Shown: positions 44,617 to 55,292, counted from the first letter of the stretch. The stretch: DNA of 64,000 nucleotides from Eutreptiella sp. 'Long Island Sound 2002' (GCA_964036045.1 OZ038402.1:7518971-7582970), one strand, 5' to 3'. Numbers and translations are program-made. The notes: generated from the sequence alone by a model not told the origin.

Positions 44617-45130
44617 TTGATCCCAGCGAGGGGATCCAAGGAGGGCAGGGTGGGCAGGATGTCACCGCGATTCCGGAATCAGTTAACAGATATAGATACA
44701 GTTCAGCAATCCAACAACCTGAACCACGCAAAGAAACACACAAGGCCACGAAACCGAGAGGAGTGGAATGCGGTTTTCACGGGGGGTAACAACTGCAAAA
44801 GATGGTGCGACGAAGATGACCAACAAGAGGACTGCCGCACTTGCATGTCGTATCGCAGAATATCACCAGCCTTCCGAAACATGCACTCGGATGAGAGGAC
44901 GTTCCGTGTAGGCCAAAAGCGAGAAGGCCCAGAAGGCAGGGCACAGTGAAACAGGTTCTTTGAAGACAACCAGGGGTGTAGCGGCTTGTGTGATGACAAG
45001 CGGGACGGCCACGACGAAAGGGACTGTCAGGAATGCAAGAAACAGTGGAGGATACCACCAGCCTTCAGAAACATGCATTCGGACGAGATCAGTTTACATA
45101 GTGGCCGCCATGTAAGCGCAAGGCAGACCG
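44617..45130 (+). pseudogene. Protein with a duplicated Cys-rich domain
   Basis: Two repeats in one frame: NNCKRWC-x8-CRTCMSYRRISPAFRNMHSDE and GCSGLC-x10-CQECKKQWRIPPAFRNMHSDE, each C-x3-C-x7/10-C-x2-C then an invariant PAFRNMHSDE. They are separated by TGA at 44947-44949, which aligns with the Trp of EEWNAVF in repeat 1. The four Cys suggest a small zinc or disulfide fold. No known family. The frame stays open past the second repeat to 45741, but that part overlaps the LamG gene on the other strand and looks non-coding, so I end the gene near 45130. Confidence 0.5.
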
Positions 45131-45419
45131 CGAGTGGCAATGAGCAAAGCAATCGGGTTTTTGTGATCTCGTTATCTAGAATATATGGCGTTAAGGCTGT
45201 ATACCGGCACAGATTAGTCCATTTGTTCACATGTACCATTATTGTCCTTTTCTCGGCTGCATACCTCGGTTGTCCCCCCTCTGCGACACTAGTCAATACA
45301 TTTGATGGACCACCAAGCAGACCAAGGAAACAGTTTTTCGAACCGTCACAATGTTCGAATTCCTCCCATAACACCCTAACCCACGTTGATACCCATCTCT
45401 GTCATCTTTTCTCTATAGC
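45131..45419. other. No gene seen
   Basis: Lies between the convergent ends of the Cys-rich gene and the LamG gene; open frames here are overlaps without domain support. Confidence 0.4.
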
Positions 45420-46803
45420 CTATGATCGAGGAGTCACTCCCCACTTTGTCATGAGTTCGTCGCTGAGAACGGTGAGATCGTTTGCCTCGAACGCTTTGTT
45501 GTACACTCGAAGCTCCAGCATGTCCCCCTACCACCCATCAGGGGATGATTGGTCATCTGCGAACGTGGAGTATCTATTGTCGAAATCGGCGCTGCATGTT
45601 TTCACCGAGTTGTTCACCTGTTTCCCGTTTATCCATGTGGATGTTTTCTGTGAGGAATCACCCGCTACGACCACGTATAGAACGGGTACGTCTGCGCTCT
45701 CGTGCATCGGTAGCCACGCATTACGTAAAAACTTTCTTTGATCATAGCCGAACCATTCTGCCATCCGTGCATCCCTGTCCATGATGGTCGCACCCGGGGT
45801 TATTTCACCCAGTGGTGTCAATGGGTGTCGAATGTACTTGTAATTGGTACCGCTAAATTGGGCATACAGTGGGAACTTCATGACCAAGACCATTGTGACG
45901 CCCGATGGGGTGATACCTTTGAGGAATCGCGGTATGGTGTATTCAAACCCAGCGGAGCAGGTTGTGCCACCCTTACCACCTATGGCATCGGTCACAGAAT
46001 CAGTCGCAGCTTGATCTTTACTCCATACGATGGCCCCCTCATCCACGAAAGCTTCGACTGTGCGTGTCGCGTGGTTTCCGTTCCCACCCTTGTCGGCGAT
46101 GAACCGGATAGGGTCACCTTCCGTGGCAACTGCATTGGTGCCCGCTTCGTCCTTGTACAGGGTGTTTGTGTCCGAGGCGTCTAGGTGGAGCAACACGGGC
46201 GTGTTGGTGGGCTGATGTGTTGGGAGTTGGCTGATATCTAGCCAGCCCCATTTTTCGGTCAGATATATACCGAATCGCCGGATCGACACCTGGTCGAGCG
46301 CAGTCGACCAATAGATGACCTCCGCAAGACACTATTCAGTGGGTGTGTCATGTGCCGTTTGAATCCCACACCGTAGAAAGTCACCCGGTCTAAACCAGTC
46401 TATGGTACCCGTCTTCTGTACCGCGATGGTTTCCAATGTGTTCATGCAATTGGTCGTACGACGCTTACGACACCGCCAAGTTTCCATACACTGGTTCATC
46501 GTAGAGTATCGTCACTTCGCCTTCATGGGGGAGGCCTCTGCCGAACACGTCCTGTGACCTTCCAATATTGTTCAACAAATAACTGCGGCTATGCGTCGTT
46601 GATGGGTGTACAGCGTAGGACGAACGGTGAGCTTGGGTCCGAACCACCGGGAGATGTGACATTTGGTTTGGTGGGTTGCTTGTCAGTCGGTACCGCAACG
46701 AATCATGTGCAGGAGTTCGGACGTGTAACCGGAGGACGCCTTTGTTGTTGATGGCCATGGGGTGTCTTCCGTCCACGTAGTATGCGTGTGTAATATCGTT
46801 CGA
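45420..46803 (-). pseudogene. LamG-repeat viral protein, C-terminal part (domains 2 end and 3)
   Basis: Continuation of the gene at 55014-56942 beyond the LINE-B insertion. It reads the end of domain 2, then, after a frame change between 46465 and 46445, TIDWFRPGDFLRCG, an in-frame TAG (46332-46334), CLAEVIYWSTALDQ and YLTEKWGW. Domain 3 follows: VLLHLDASDTNTLYKDE, FIADKGGNGNHATR, another TAG (45528-45530), GDMLELRVYNKAFE and LMTKWGVTPRS, ending TAG at 45420. WLDASD...DKGGNG...GDMLEL.VYN...KWG is the classic concanavalin/LamG-like domain pattern common in large DNA viruses. Probably a virion or cell-binding surface protein. Confidence 0.75.
46525..46803. repeat. 279-bp direct repeat flanking LINE-B minus copy, left
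   Basis: Matches 55014-55292 base for base with one substitution (C46644 versus A55133) and no indel. It lies in the LamG gene, and both ends coincide with the LINE-B junctions; interpreted as an exceptionally long TSD. Confidence 0.92.
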
Positions 46804-48310
46804 GGTAGGTACGTAGGTATCTTCAGGAGCTCGGGATGCCTCCTTTGACATTGCAGGAAGAAGGTCTTACCAAGGGGACGTCCTGTCCCTCCCACTGCCC
46901 TATGTCAGGTGCCTCTTGAGCCGCTCCCGCATGTGCTTGGGAAGGCATTGTCGCGGCCATCCGGTCCATGTGTCCCAGGTGGGAGGGTGTCCCCACATGT
47001 GTCCATGGGTAGGGCCACATGCCCCCTCCTTTGGGCGGCAGCTCTGGGGGGCTGCCCAGCCGTGTGGAGTATCTCTCACCACGAGGGGTATTGCTCCCGC
47101 TTGTCTACGGTACGACCGCCTCACCCTTGTGGCTTAAGTTGCGGGGCCACTCTGCTTGGCAGGTGACCCCCTCCTGGACTGTGTACCGGCTCGCCTGTCA
47201 CCGGTTGCTTCCATGGCTCCGGGTGACGTTTGCCATGGTCCTCGATGCAGCCTGGCCGGGCTCGGACCAGTGGCTTTGGAGTACCGCTCCTGCCACTGGC
47301 CCGGTGGGTCGGCTGGATCGCCCCAGTGCGTCCGACCCATGGGGTATTGGTTCTTTCCTGTCCCTCGGCTGCCCTACGTGTGTGCAGCGTCCTGGGCCGT
47401 TGGGCTCCTGTTCACTGGTGTGCCCGCGCGGTTTGCTGTGGTGCGTCTGCGGTGTCCTGGGCCAGCTGGCTCCTGTTCACCGGTGTGCCCGCTCGGTGTG
47501 TTGTGTCGCATGTGCGGTGTCCTTGGCCCCTGGGCTCCTGTTTACCGGTGTGCGTGCTGTGTGCGGTGCGCGTGTGCCATGGGTGGATGTGTCCCTCTTC
47601 CTCCCCCCCTAATGTTCGTTTTTTTTTTGTTTTTTTTTTTTCCTGTTTTCTTTTTTTTGAAAAAAGAAAAAGAAAAAACAAAAAAGAGGAAAACAGAGGC
47701 GCGCGTACACTGCAGGCACAGGCATGGGCAGCTGGTGCGGCGGTGCTATAGCGTTGTGTCCTCTGGCGTGTGTCGCCGGTGCTGTGGCGGCGGTCGCGCC
47801 CCAGGGGTGCGGCTCGCGTGTCCTGATGTACATGGGTATGGGTCAGGGTGGGTTTGGTTAGGTGTCTCTTTGCTTCTGGTGCTGGCTGGTTAGGCGGCTG
47901 TGTGGGCTGTGGCTGTGGGCTGTGTCTACGCATTTCCCTCAGCGGGCCTGGTTTGGAGTCAAGGGTTGACGGTTTCGGGATGTGGCTCGGGTTTGATTTG
48001 TGTTGGGGCTTCGGCCCGGTTAGGCTTGGGTCAGGGTGGGTTTGGTGAGGTGTCTCTTTGCTTCTGGTGCTGGCTGGTTAGGCGGCTGTGTGGGCTGTGG
48101 GTGTGGGCTGTGGTTGCGTTGTTCCCTCGGCGGGTTTGGTTAGGAGTCAAGGGTTAGCGGTTTCGGGGTGTGGCTCGGGTTTGATTTGTGCTTGAGTTCT
48201 GGCTCGGTTAGGCGGTTGCGCGGGGCCGGGCGTGTGGGTAGCGGCGTCCACGGAGTCGTGCGCCCGAGGCGGGTGCGGGGTGGTGCGTGCGGGCCGGCCG
48301 TTGGCCGGTG
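46804..48310 (-). other. LINE-B 3' UTR, minus copy
   Basis: Shares the terminal 550 bp with 41450-41995 inverted, three 65-bp repeats (47404, 47469, 47535), and an A/T block at 47615-47700 with a T-rich/A-rich fold-back (CTGTTTTC ... GAAAACAG). No coding frame with support. Confidence 0.75.
47841..48205. repeat. 188-bp tandem duplication
   Basis: GGTCAGGGTGGGTTTGGT at 47841 and 48029, followed in both by GTGTCTCTTTGCTTCTGGTG and GGTTAGGCGGC; two copies in the LINE-B 3' UTR. Confidence 0.9.
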
Positions 48311-48313
48311 GCC

Positions 48314-48736
48314 TCACTGGGAGTCCCACACGGAGGGGTCGACGGGCGTGCCGGGGGCGTACGCAGCGTGCAGGTTGGGCAGCAGCGGGCGCACGTGCAG
48401 GGCGTCGGCGTGCCCGATGGGGACCTCACTGAGGACCGAGGGGTTGGCGGCAAGTAGTATGCGATGCCCGGGAGGGGTGGTGGCGGGGAGCGGGAGGATG
48501 TCCGCGGCCCGGGACGTGGGGGCGAACACGGCGCGGGTCGGGTGCGGCCCCGGGAGTGGTGCTGGGGGGAGCGGGACCACAAAACGGCGGTCTACTGTGA
48601 GGTGCCAAGTGCTGCGATGGTGGAGGAGCCGGACTAGGGCGATGCTGTGGCGCAGTGTGTGGGGCTGGGTGCTGGGCGGCGTGGGGACGTGCGGTGGGAG
48701 GGGGGGGGGGCGGGGCGGTGGCGTGGGAGGGGGCAC
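48314..48736 (-). CDS. Possible small LINE-B ORF6
   Basis: 140 codons: a Pro-rich start and then STWHLTVDRRFVVPLPP, GHRILLAANPSVLSEVPIG and HADALHVRPLLPNLHAAY, ending with a TGA. The second half reads like a folded protein, but there is no counterpart in the plus LINE-B copy between ORF5 and the 3' UTR, and no family is recognised. It may be an acquired or decaying segment. Confidence 0.35.
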   Translation of the reverse strand: MPPPTPPPRPPPLPPHVPTPPSTQPHTLRHSIALVRLLHHRSTWHLTVDRRFVVPLPPAPLPGPHPTRAVFAPTSRAADILPLPATTPPGHRILLAANPSVLSEVPIGHADALHVRPLLPNLHAAYAPGTPVDPSVWDSQ

Positions 48737-48938
48737 GGCGGAGGAGTGACGTCAGTGACGTGTGTGTCGTGCTGAGGGTGGAGAGGAGCCCACGGTATCG
48801 GGCCCGGGTTCGGCGCCTTTGGGCGTAGTGGTGCTCGTTGTCGTGTGCGTTGGCTTCCTTCGGCGTCCGGTTTGTTTGGTGACTTCTGGGCGGGGCCTGG
48901 CGTGGCGCCCCGTGGTGGTGCTGTGCTGGATAACGGGG

Positions 48939-50233
48939 TTAGATGGCGGCGCCGCTGGCCGGGGGGTCAGGCGCGTCGTGTTGTGTGGCGCGCAGGGCTC
49001 CTGGGGTGTTGTGGGTGTCGCCGGTGTCGGTGCGCCGACGCTTGTGGGGTGGTGAGGGGGTGTGTGCGTGCGGGGCTGGGCTTTGGGTGATGTCCCACAG
49101 GCGGATGCCGTCCCGCCGCGCTTCCTGGAGGGTCTCCCGCAGGCGCCTGAGGACGTACGGGTGGTCCTGGGGCGCGGGGAGGTTGCGGGGGTGGACTCCC
49201 AGGGGGTGGAGCGCATCGGCCAGCATGGCTTCCCATGCAGCCTGCGGCATCCACCCCCCCGCCGGCCGGAGGCGGCAGTTCTCCACCGACCCCTTGCGGG
49301 GCCGATGGACCAGGCCCTCGAGGGAGGGCTCTCCCCGGGCCCACTTCCGCAGCTCCCAGAGCTGCGTGTGGGTCCAGCGCTGCCACCACTGTTCCTGGGC
49401 GGGCCTGCGGTCTTGGGCGGAGGAGTGGGCGTGGGTGGGTGTGATGGGGTCGTGGGGGCCGGCGGCGGTGGCGGGCCTGGGGGATTCCTCGTAGTCCTGT
49501 TCTGTGGGGGTGCGTGGGGAGTGGGGGTGCACGCGGATGTGGACCCGCGGGTGTGCGCGTACGGTCTCCGCCTCGGGGTTGGGCGGGGATTCGCGGCGGC
49601 GGCGGTAGTGGGGCATGCGTTGCATGTGGGCTGTCATCGGGGGCCGGTAGGGGGGCGGGGGCGCTGCTGGTGGGACCTGGAGCGGTCCGTGGGCCTGGGG
49701 TGCGGGCTTTGGGAGGTGGTGGGACGAGGCGCGTCGCGCTTCGGCCGCGGCGCGCTCCGCCATGAAGGTGGTGGCGGTGGCGTCGGTGACGGTGGGGGGG
49801 CGCCGCGCTGGGCGCTGCTGCCTTCGGGCCTGGGACGGCTGGGGCCGGATGTCGTAGAGGACATCCTGGGGGGGCCGGGCCTGAGCTGCCGTCGTGGCGC
49901 CAGGTTTGGGCTTGGGCTTGGGCTTGGCTGCGGGCTGCCGTTTGGCGGCGGCCTTGGGCTTCGGCTGGGTCGTGGGCATGGGCTTCGCCGGGGCGTGGGC
50001 TTTGGCGGCGGTGGGGCTGCTCGCGGTGGGGGCGGGTTTGGAGGCCCGTTTGGGAGGTGTCCCCCGCGGCCTGGGGGGTGAAGTGCTGGATGAGGACGTG
50101 GTGGTGGTGGTGGTGGATGAGGTGGTCGTGGTGGTGGAGGTTGTGGAGTCGGAGGCGGAGGAGAGGGCCTCGGGGGCGGGCGTATGATGCTGGGTCCTGT
50201 AAGTAGCGAGAACGCGGGTGCAGGTTCGGGCAT
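48939..50233 (-). pseudogene. LINE-B ORF5, minus copy
   Basis: Starts MPEPAPAFSLLTGPSIIRPP at 50233. After a frame change within the Pro/Lys-rich region, the 346-codon frame 49979-48939 carries DVLYDIRPQPSQARRQQ, EQWWQRWTHTQLWELRKWARGEP, GLVHRPRKGSVEN, AWEAMLADALHPLGVHP and YVLRRLRETLQEARRDGIRLW, and ends with a basic cluster KRRRTDTG. All blocks are shared with the plus copy. Basic and Trp-rich; likely nucleic-acid binding, family unknown. Confidence 0.65.
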
Positions 50234-50318
50234 CGGGCGTGTGCGCGCGTTTTCCCTGGTGATCCGTGCGTGCTGGTGCTGGCGTGGCGGTGTTGTCTCG
50301 GCTGTGCGGGCACGTGGG

Positions 50319-52934
50319 TTACCCGGGGGGTGGCCATATCTGCTCCAGGACGCGGGGGTGTGTCTGCTGGAGGTAGTCGAGGGTCTCGAAGAAGCATCGC
50401 TGGATGCCGGGCATGTCCTCCTCTGTGAGGTGGGGGTAGTTTTGGGTGGGGGTGTGGGGGCCCGGCCATAGCAGCGCCATGAGGCGGGCTGCCACCATGT
50501 ACGGGCATAGTTGTGGGGTGGTGGGGCGTGGGGGGGTGGGTCCCCCGCGGTTTGGGGGGGCTTCCATCTGCTGGGGGCGCAGCGTGACCACCCACACCCA
50601 TCAGTCCGCGGGGATCCCCCAGGTCCGTTGGGTCCACTTGGCGAGGCAATACATCGCCCTACCAAGGCCCTGGTAGCCGCTGCGGATGGAGAGCAGTGCG
50701 TCCAGGGATTCGGGTTCCCACGTGCCCCAGATGTGGGGGTCGTCCGGGTCGTCCCCCCTGGCGTACGTGTCGGGGCCTGGGTTGTGTGTGGGGGGGGTGT
50801 AGTCGGCGGGGAGGAGGGAGTCGGTGCCGTGTACCACCCAGTGGTCTGTGGGTGCGTCGTAGGTGGTGGTGGAGAGGGTGTAGTGCAGATTGTACATGAG
50901 GGTCATGTACGTGGAGGGGGCTGGCTGCTGCTCGTCGGGGGTGGGGATGTCCCCCGGGACGTGGTGCCGGAAGTTGCTTAGGGAGGCCATCCGGGCCACC
51001 CATGTTTCCCGCTCCCACTCTTTGGTGCTGTCGGGGGTGGCGTCGGGTGGGGGGTGGGCCATGTTGGGCTCGCGGTAGCGGGTGCGGCCCTGGGTGCTGT
51101 CCCGCTCCGGCACGGGGTGTCCGACCAGGTGTCGCCCCCAGTCGATGGGGGGTACCCAGATCCGGCTCCCCGTGGGGGGCGGGCTCTCGCCGTCTGGGGT
51201 GGCGCGTGGGGGGCGCTCGTGTCGGGCGACGTGGAGGAAGGCGTCGAAGAGGAAGTCTCTGACGCCTTCCCCCAGGGTGGCCGCCTGGACCGGGGTGGCC
51301 GCCCGGATGGGGGTGCTGGTGCCGGAGGTGCGGAGGTACAGCACGACGTCCTGTTCCCCGACCCCCCGGAGGTGCTGCTGTACCGCTGCGGGGTTGTGCA
51401 GGGCGTAGGGTTCGGCCGGTGCGGCGACTGGTGGTGCGGGGTGTGATGGGGGGGGTGGTGTGGGTTGGGGGGGGTGGTCATCGTTGTCGCGCGTGGGGTC
51501 CGGTGATGGGGTCTCTTGTGGCGGTCGCGGGAGGGGGGATTCGCGGTGGCATGTGTCGGCGGGGGTATCGACATCGATTGGCTGGTGCTGGCTGCCGCGT
51601 GTTGTGTCCGTGGCCTGGTCTCGGGGGGGGGGCGGGGGGGGGTGGTGTGGGGGTGGCGCTGTTGGTGGTAGGGGGGGCGGGGGTGGGTGTTGTGCTGGCT
51701 GGGGGTCTGGGCGTCCCTGTGGGTCGTGTGGGTGTTGCGTGTGTGCGCCGTGTGGCCCTTGCGGTTCTTGACTGGTTGTGGTGCCGGGGTGTGGGTGGGA
51801 GGCGGTCGCATGAGCGTCCGGGTGGGGCTGTGGTCCGTATGTAATGGGTGGCTGCTGGTGGATGGTGCTCGCTGGTATGGGGTGTGGGTGGGGGGGCTGC
51901 TGGTGGTGGTGGGGTGGGGGGGGCGGGGGTGGGTGTTGTGCCGGCTGGGGGTCCGGGCGTCCCTGTGGGTCGTGTGGGTGTTGCGTGTGTGCGCCGTGTG
52001 GCCCTTGCGGTTCTTGACTGGTTGCGGTGCCGGGGTGCGGGTGGGAGGCGACCGCATGAGCCCCCGGGTGGGGCTGTGGTCCGTATGTGATGGGTGGCTG
52101 CTGGTGGATGGTGCTCGCTGGTATGGGGTGTGGGTGGGGGGGCTGTTGGTGGTGGTGGGGCGCCCCTACTCGGTCCTGGTGTTGCCGGTGTGCGTGCGCG
52201 GCTCCTCGCGGGTCCATGGGGGTGTACCGTGGCTCGTATGTCGTGGGCCCGTGTAGCGGGGGCGGCGGGTGGTGCTGGACCGCGTGGTGGTGGTGTGGAG
52301 GGTGTGTCGGTTGTGTGTGGTACCCCGGCGTTGGTGGGTGTGGTGGCAGGGGCTGCTGGTGGTGGTACACGTGATGGTGTGGTGCGGTGATGTGCGCTAT
52401 GTGGGGTGGGTGGTTCGCGGGGCCTGGTTGTGCTGGGGCGTGGTGGGGATGTAGCTGGTGGGGGCCGCTGTAGCTTGGGGGCATTAGGGGGTAGGGGTTG
52501 GGAGGGACGGGGGCGCGGTGGTGGTGTTGGTGGTGCCATGTCCCCTGGCTCTGCGCGTACGGTGGTCCTGGCATGGTGTGGACGTGTGGGGGCGGTGGTG
52601 GCTGACTGGGCTGCAGGGTTTGGGTGCTGCGGTACGGTGGTGGTGGTGGGCGTTGGTGGTGGTGGTGTTGTTGGTGTGCCCCGGGGGTCTGGGCGTGGGG
52701 CGGTGCGGTGTGGCTGGACCCGGGCCTTGGTCGGGGCGTCGCGCCCTGCTGGCGGGCGCGTTGGCGGGCCCCCTGGTGCCGGTGCCCCTTGGTCTTCTTG
52801 GCCTGGTGGGTGTCGGGGGCGGGTGAACCCCCCTGTCCCCGTGGGGGCGACGGGGAGCGGGCGCGCCAGCGGTGTGCCTCTTGGAGGCTCGTCTTGAGGC
52901 CTCTGACGTAGGCCTCCTGGTCCGTGAGGCTCAT
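50319..52934 (-). pseudogene. LINE-B ORF4, minus copy (872 codons, one in-frame TGA)
   Basis: A 777-codon frame from 52934 to a TGA at 50601-50603, continuing in the same frame to 50319. At the TGA the plus copy has CGG, so the stop is a mutation and the full protein is about 870 residues. N-terminal 450 residues: low complexity, His/Pro/Gln-rich, with two near-identical 62-residue repeats (SEQ: HPHPIPASTIHQQPPITYGPQ at each start). Then PIDVDTPAD, a Pro/acid linker and a C-terminal domain (DFLFDAFLHVARH, RIWVPPIDWGRHLVG, YMTLMYNLHYTLS, DHWVVHGTDSLLPADY, GYQGLGRAMYCLAKW, DMPGIQRCFF). Unknown fold. It lies between ORF3 and ORF5. Confidence 0.7.
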
Positions 52935-52999
52935 CCGCGTGGCGGTGGCCTCGTCGGGGGCGGCCAGGTGGGCATCCCGGAAAGATGCCCAGCCCTCCG

Positions 53000-53790
53000 G
53001 GGGGCGTCTGTTGTGCGGGGTGGGGGTGGTGTGCCGGGTAGAGGAGTGCGCTGAGGGGGTAGGGTGTTCCCTTCCGTCGGCCGAGGGCGTTTGCGAACCG
53101 GCGGCACGTGGCTCGGAGGTAGGCTGCTATCTCCTCTGGTGCCGTGTCGGCCCACGCTTCCGGCGTCAGGGCTGCTGCTTGGGGGGCCGGGAGTTGTGGG
53201 TCTGGGAGGTGTAGGTCTCGGTGGTGGAGGTATAGGGCGAGGAGGATGTGGCGGGCCGCCACGTTCAAGCCGCCTCCGCTGTGGCGTAGGGGTGGGCTGT
53301 GGGGGGGCAGGGGTGTGTTGCCCGCGGCCACGGCTATGGTCCATGCGTGGTCCGCCGCGTCCGCCACGTAGTACCCTCCCAGTTGGTCCCGGAGAGTGTC
53401 GGTGAGGTACCCGAAGAAGCTGGGGTGGCTGGCGGGGGGGGGTGCGGCTGGGGCCGCGGGCCGTTCGCGGTGGCGGGGGTTGAGGTACCCGCAGTGGGGG
53501 CAGTGGGTGAGGCGGTGCGCGGCTCCCAGGCAGACCCAGTGGTCTGGGTTGCAGGGCAGGGCTGTCTGTGGTAGCCGCTGGCGAACGCAGAGGGGACATG
53601 CGGTGGCTGGTGGTTGGTGGTACCTGTGGACGGACGGCGGCGTGGGGGGATGGGGGCTGGTGGCGCGCGCATGCTGATGGGAGCGTGTGCGGTGCCTGTG
53701 GCGCCCGTGTGTGCTGTGCCAGTGCTGTGCTCGGTGGACGGTGTGTAGACGTGGTGGGGGTTCGGTGTTGGTATGTCACGGGGTAGGTTC
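53000..53790 (-). CDS. LINE-B ORF3, minus copy: zinc-binding protein
   Basis: The best preserved copy: CPLCVRQRLP, CNPDHWVCLGAAHRLTHCPHC, FFGYLTDTLRDQLGGYY, DHAWTIAVAAG, RHILLALYLHHRDLHLPDP and EEIAAYLRATCRRFANALG, ending PYPLSALL. Cys spacing C-x2-C-x11-C-x6-C-x9-C-x2-C suggests two zinc sites. The stop codon TAG after SALL of the plus copies is TAC here, so the frame runs on into the ORF4 region. Unknown family. Confidence 0.65.
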
Positions 53791-55013
53791 TCATGGTTGG
53801 TAGAACAGGAGTTTGAGGAGGTGGGCTTGGTCTGTTGGGGGCAGGGTTGCCGCATGCTGCAGGTATTTGTGGGTGCGGTATGTGAGCTGCTCCGCCGTCT
53901 TGGCAACGGCCGTCCGCTGCATGTGTGCCGCCGTGGCCTGGGGGTCCTCCGCGTGGGTGCGTAGTAAGGTGTAGACGGCAGTGGGGACGAGTCCCCTGCG
54001 GACTGCCTCGAGCACCTCCGTCTGCTTGAGGACGGTGGTGAGTTGCTGGGTAGCCGGGGACTGCGCCAGCCATCCGGCGTGCTGTGCGATGGTGTGGGTT
54101 GGGTTCCAGTCCGAGAGGGTGTCCAGTCCCCTGTACAGGGGGCACGCCTTGAAGTGGTCCCATGTTTCTTCTTCCGCGTGGCTGCAGATGCATTTTGTGT
54201 GTCCTGCGGGGACGTGGATCGAGCGGCGCGTATACCATCGGTGGTATCGGGTGAGGAGGGAAAGTTGTTCGAGGGCGAGTGGGAGTCGGGGCTTTTGTAG
54301 GTGTGCTGGGAGGCTATCCGGGCGCAGGGCGGAGTAGTAGAGGGGGGTGTGGACGGAGTTTTCGAGGCGTCGGAGGAGTTCGGTGTTTGCTGGGTGGCCC
54401 AGTGTGGTGGCGAGTTGCTGGATGGGTGTGGGGTAGTGGTACTGCTTGTCTCGATCCGTGTACGGCGTGTCCTCGGGCATCCATTGGGGGGGCTGTGCGG
54501 CCAGGGGTATCGGGGGCAGGTGCTGCAGGTGGCTGTGGTGTGGGGTGTCCAGTCGCACGCATTCGAGCCCTGGGGTGTGGTTGGTGTTCTGGTGTTTGGC
54601 CTGCGTGTCTGCGCGTCCATTGCCGTATGCGTAGCGGTGCGACTCCTGCTTGACGATGTGTAGGGCGTCTTGGGGGTGCATGCCCTTGAAGGCCATCCAT
54701 AGTCCCAACGCTTGTGTGGTGAGGCCAGAATCGAGTGCTTTGTGGAGGGGCAGGTCCGCAAGGCGCCTGGTGAGGTGGATGTCAACCGTGGCGTCCACGA
54801 CTACCCAGATGTTGCGGGGCCGGACCGTCGTGGGTGGCGGTGTGGCGGTGACGGCGTCTGCCATGGTGCGCAGTTCGCCGTGGGAGGACGCCCCAAAGAT
54901 GGTGGTCCCGGTGTGGTGTTCCACGTGGAGGCCGTCCGCGTGCCGGGTGATGCGCACGGAGGCGCAACCGACCGTGGGGGTGCGTTGCTGGGTGCCGGAT
55001 GCGTCAGTGAAGT
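53791..55013 (-). pseudogene. LINE-B ORF2 C-terminus, 5'-truncated RNase H
   Basis: The element begins in the RNase H motif FTDASGTQQ. Downstream are GASSHGELRTMA (Glu), IWVVVDATVDI (Asp), GNGRADTQAKHQ (Asp), the zinc-type end KCICSHAEEETWDHFKACPLY with all Cys and His, and the helical tail ending LLKLLFYQP at 53791. 388 uninterrupted codons. Truncation removes endonuclease and RT. Confidence 0.88.
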
Positions 55014-55292
55014 ATGGGGGAGGCCTCTGCCGAACACGTCCTGTGACCTTCCAATATTGTTCAACAAATAACTGCGGCTATGCGTCGTTGATGGGTGTAC
55101 AGCGTAGGACGAACGGTGAGCTTGGGTCCGAACCAACGGGAGATGTGACATTTGGTTTGGTGGGTTGCTTGTCAGTCGGTACCGCAACGAATCATGTGCA
55201 GGAGTTCGGACGTGTAACCGGAGGACGCCTTTGTTGTTGATGGCCATGGGGTGTCTTCCGTCCACGTAGTATGCGTGTGTAATATCGTTCGA
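55014..55292. repeat. 279-bp direct repeat flanking LINE-B minus copy, right
   Basis: Copy of 46525-46803, one substitution. Confidence 0.92.

Larger units (their letters stand above)
46804..55013 (-). mobile_element. LINE-B, minus copy, 5'-truncated
   Basis: 8,210 bp. It begins (minus) inside RNase H at FTDASGTQQ and contains the rest of RNase H, the zinc motif, ORF3, ORF4, ORF5, possibly a further small ORF, and the 3' UTR ending GAAGATACCTACGTACC at 46804. It interrupts the LamG-repeat gene between 46803 and 55014, flanked by a 279-bp repeat. 5' truncation in mid-gene is the hallmark of target-primed reverse transcription. It is better preserved than the plus copy: ORF2-C is intact and ORF4 has one in-frame stop. 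Confidence 0.93.

Noticed and set aside
44986-45741. 251-codon plus ORF as one protein
   Set aside because: Only its first part is the second Cys repeat; the rest overlaps the well supported LamG gene on the other strand.
48967-50649. 560-codon minus ORF overlapping ORF5
   Set aside because: Shadow frame: the Trp/Arg blocks conserved with the plus LINE-B copy lie in the 48939-49979 frame, not this one.
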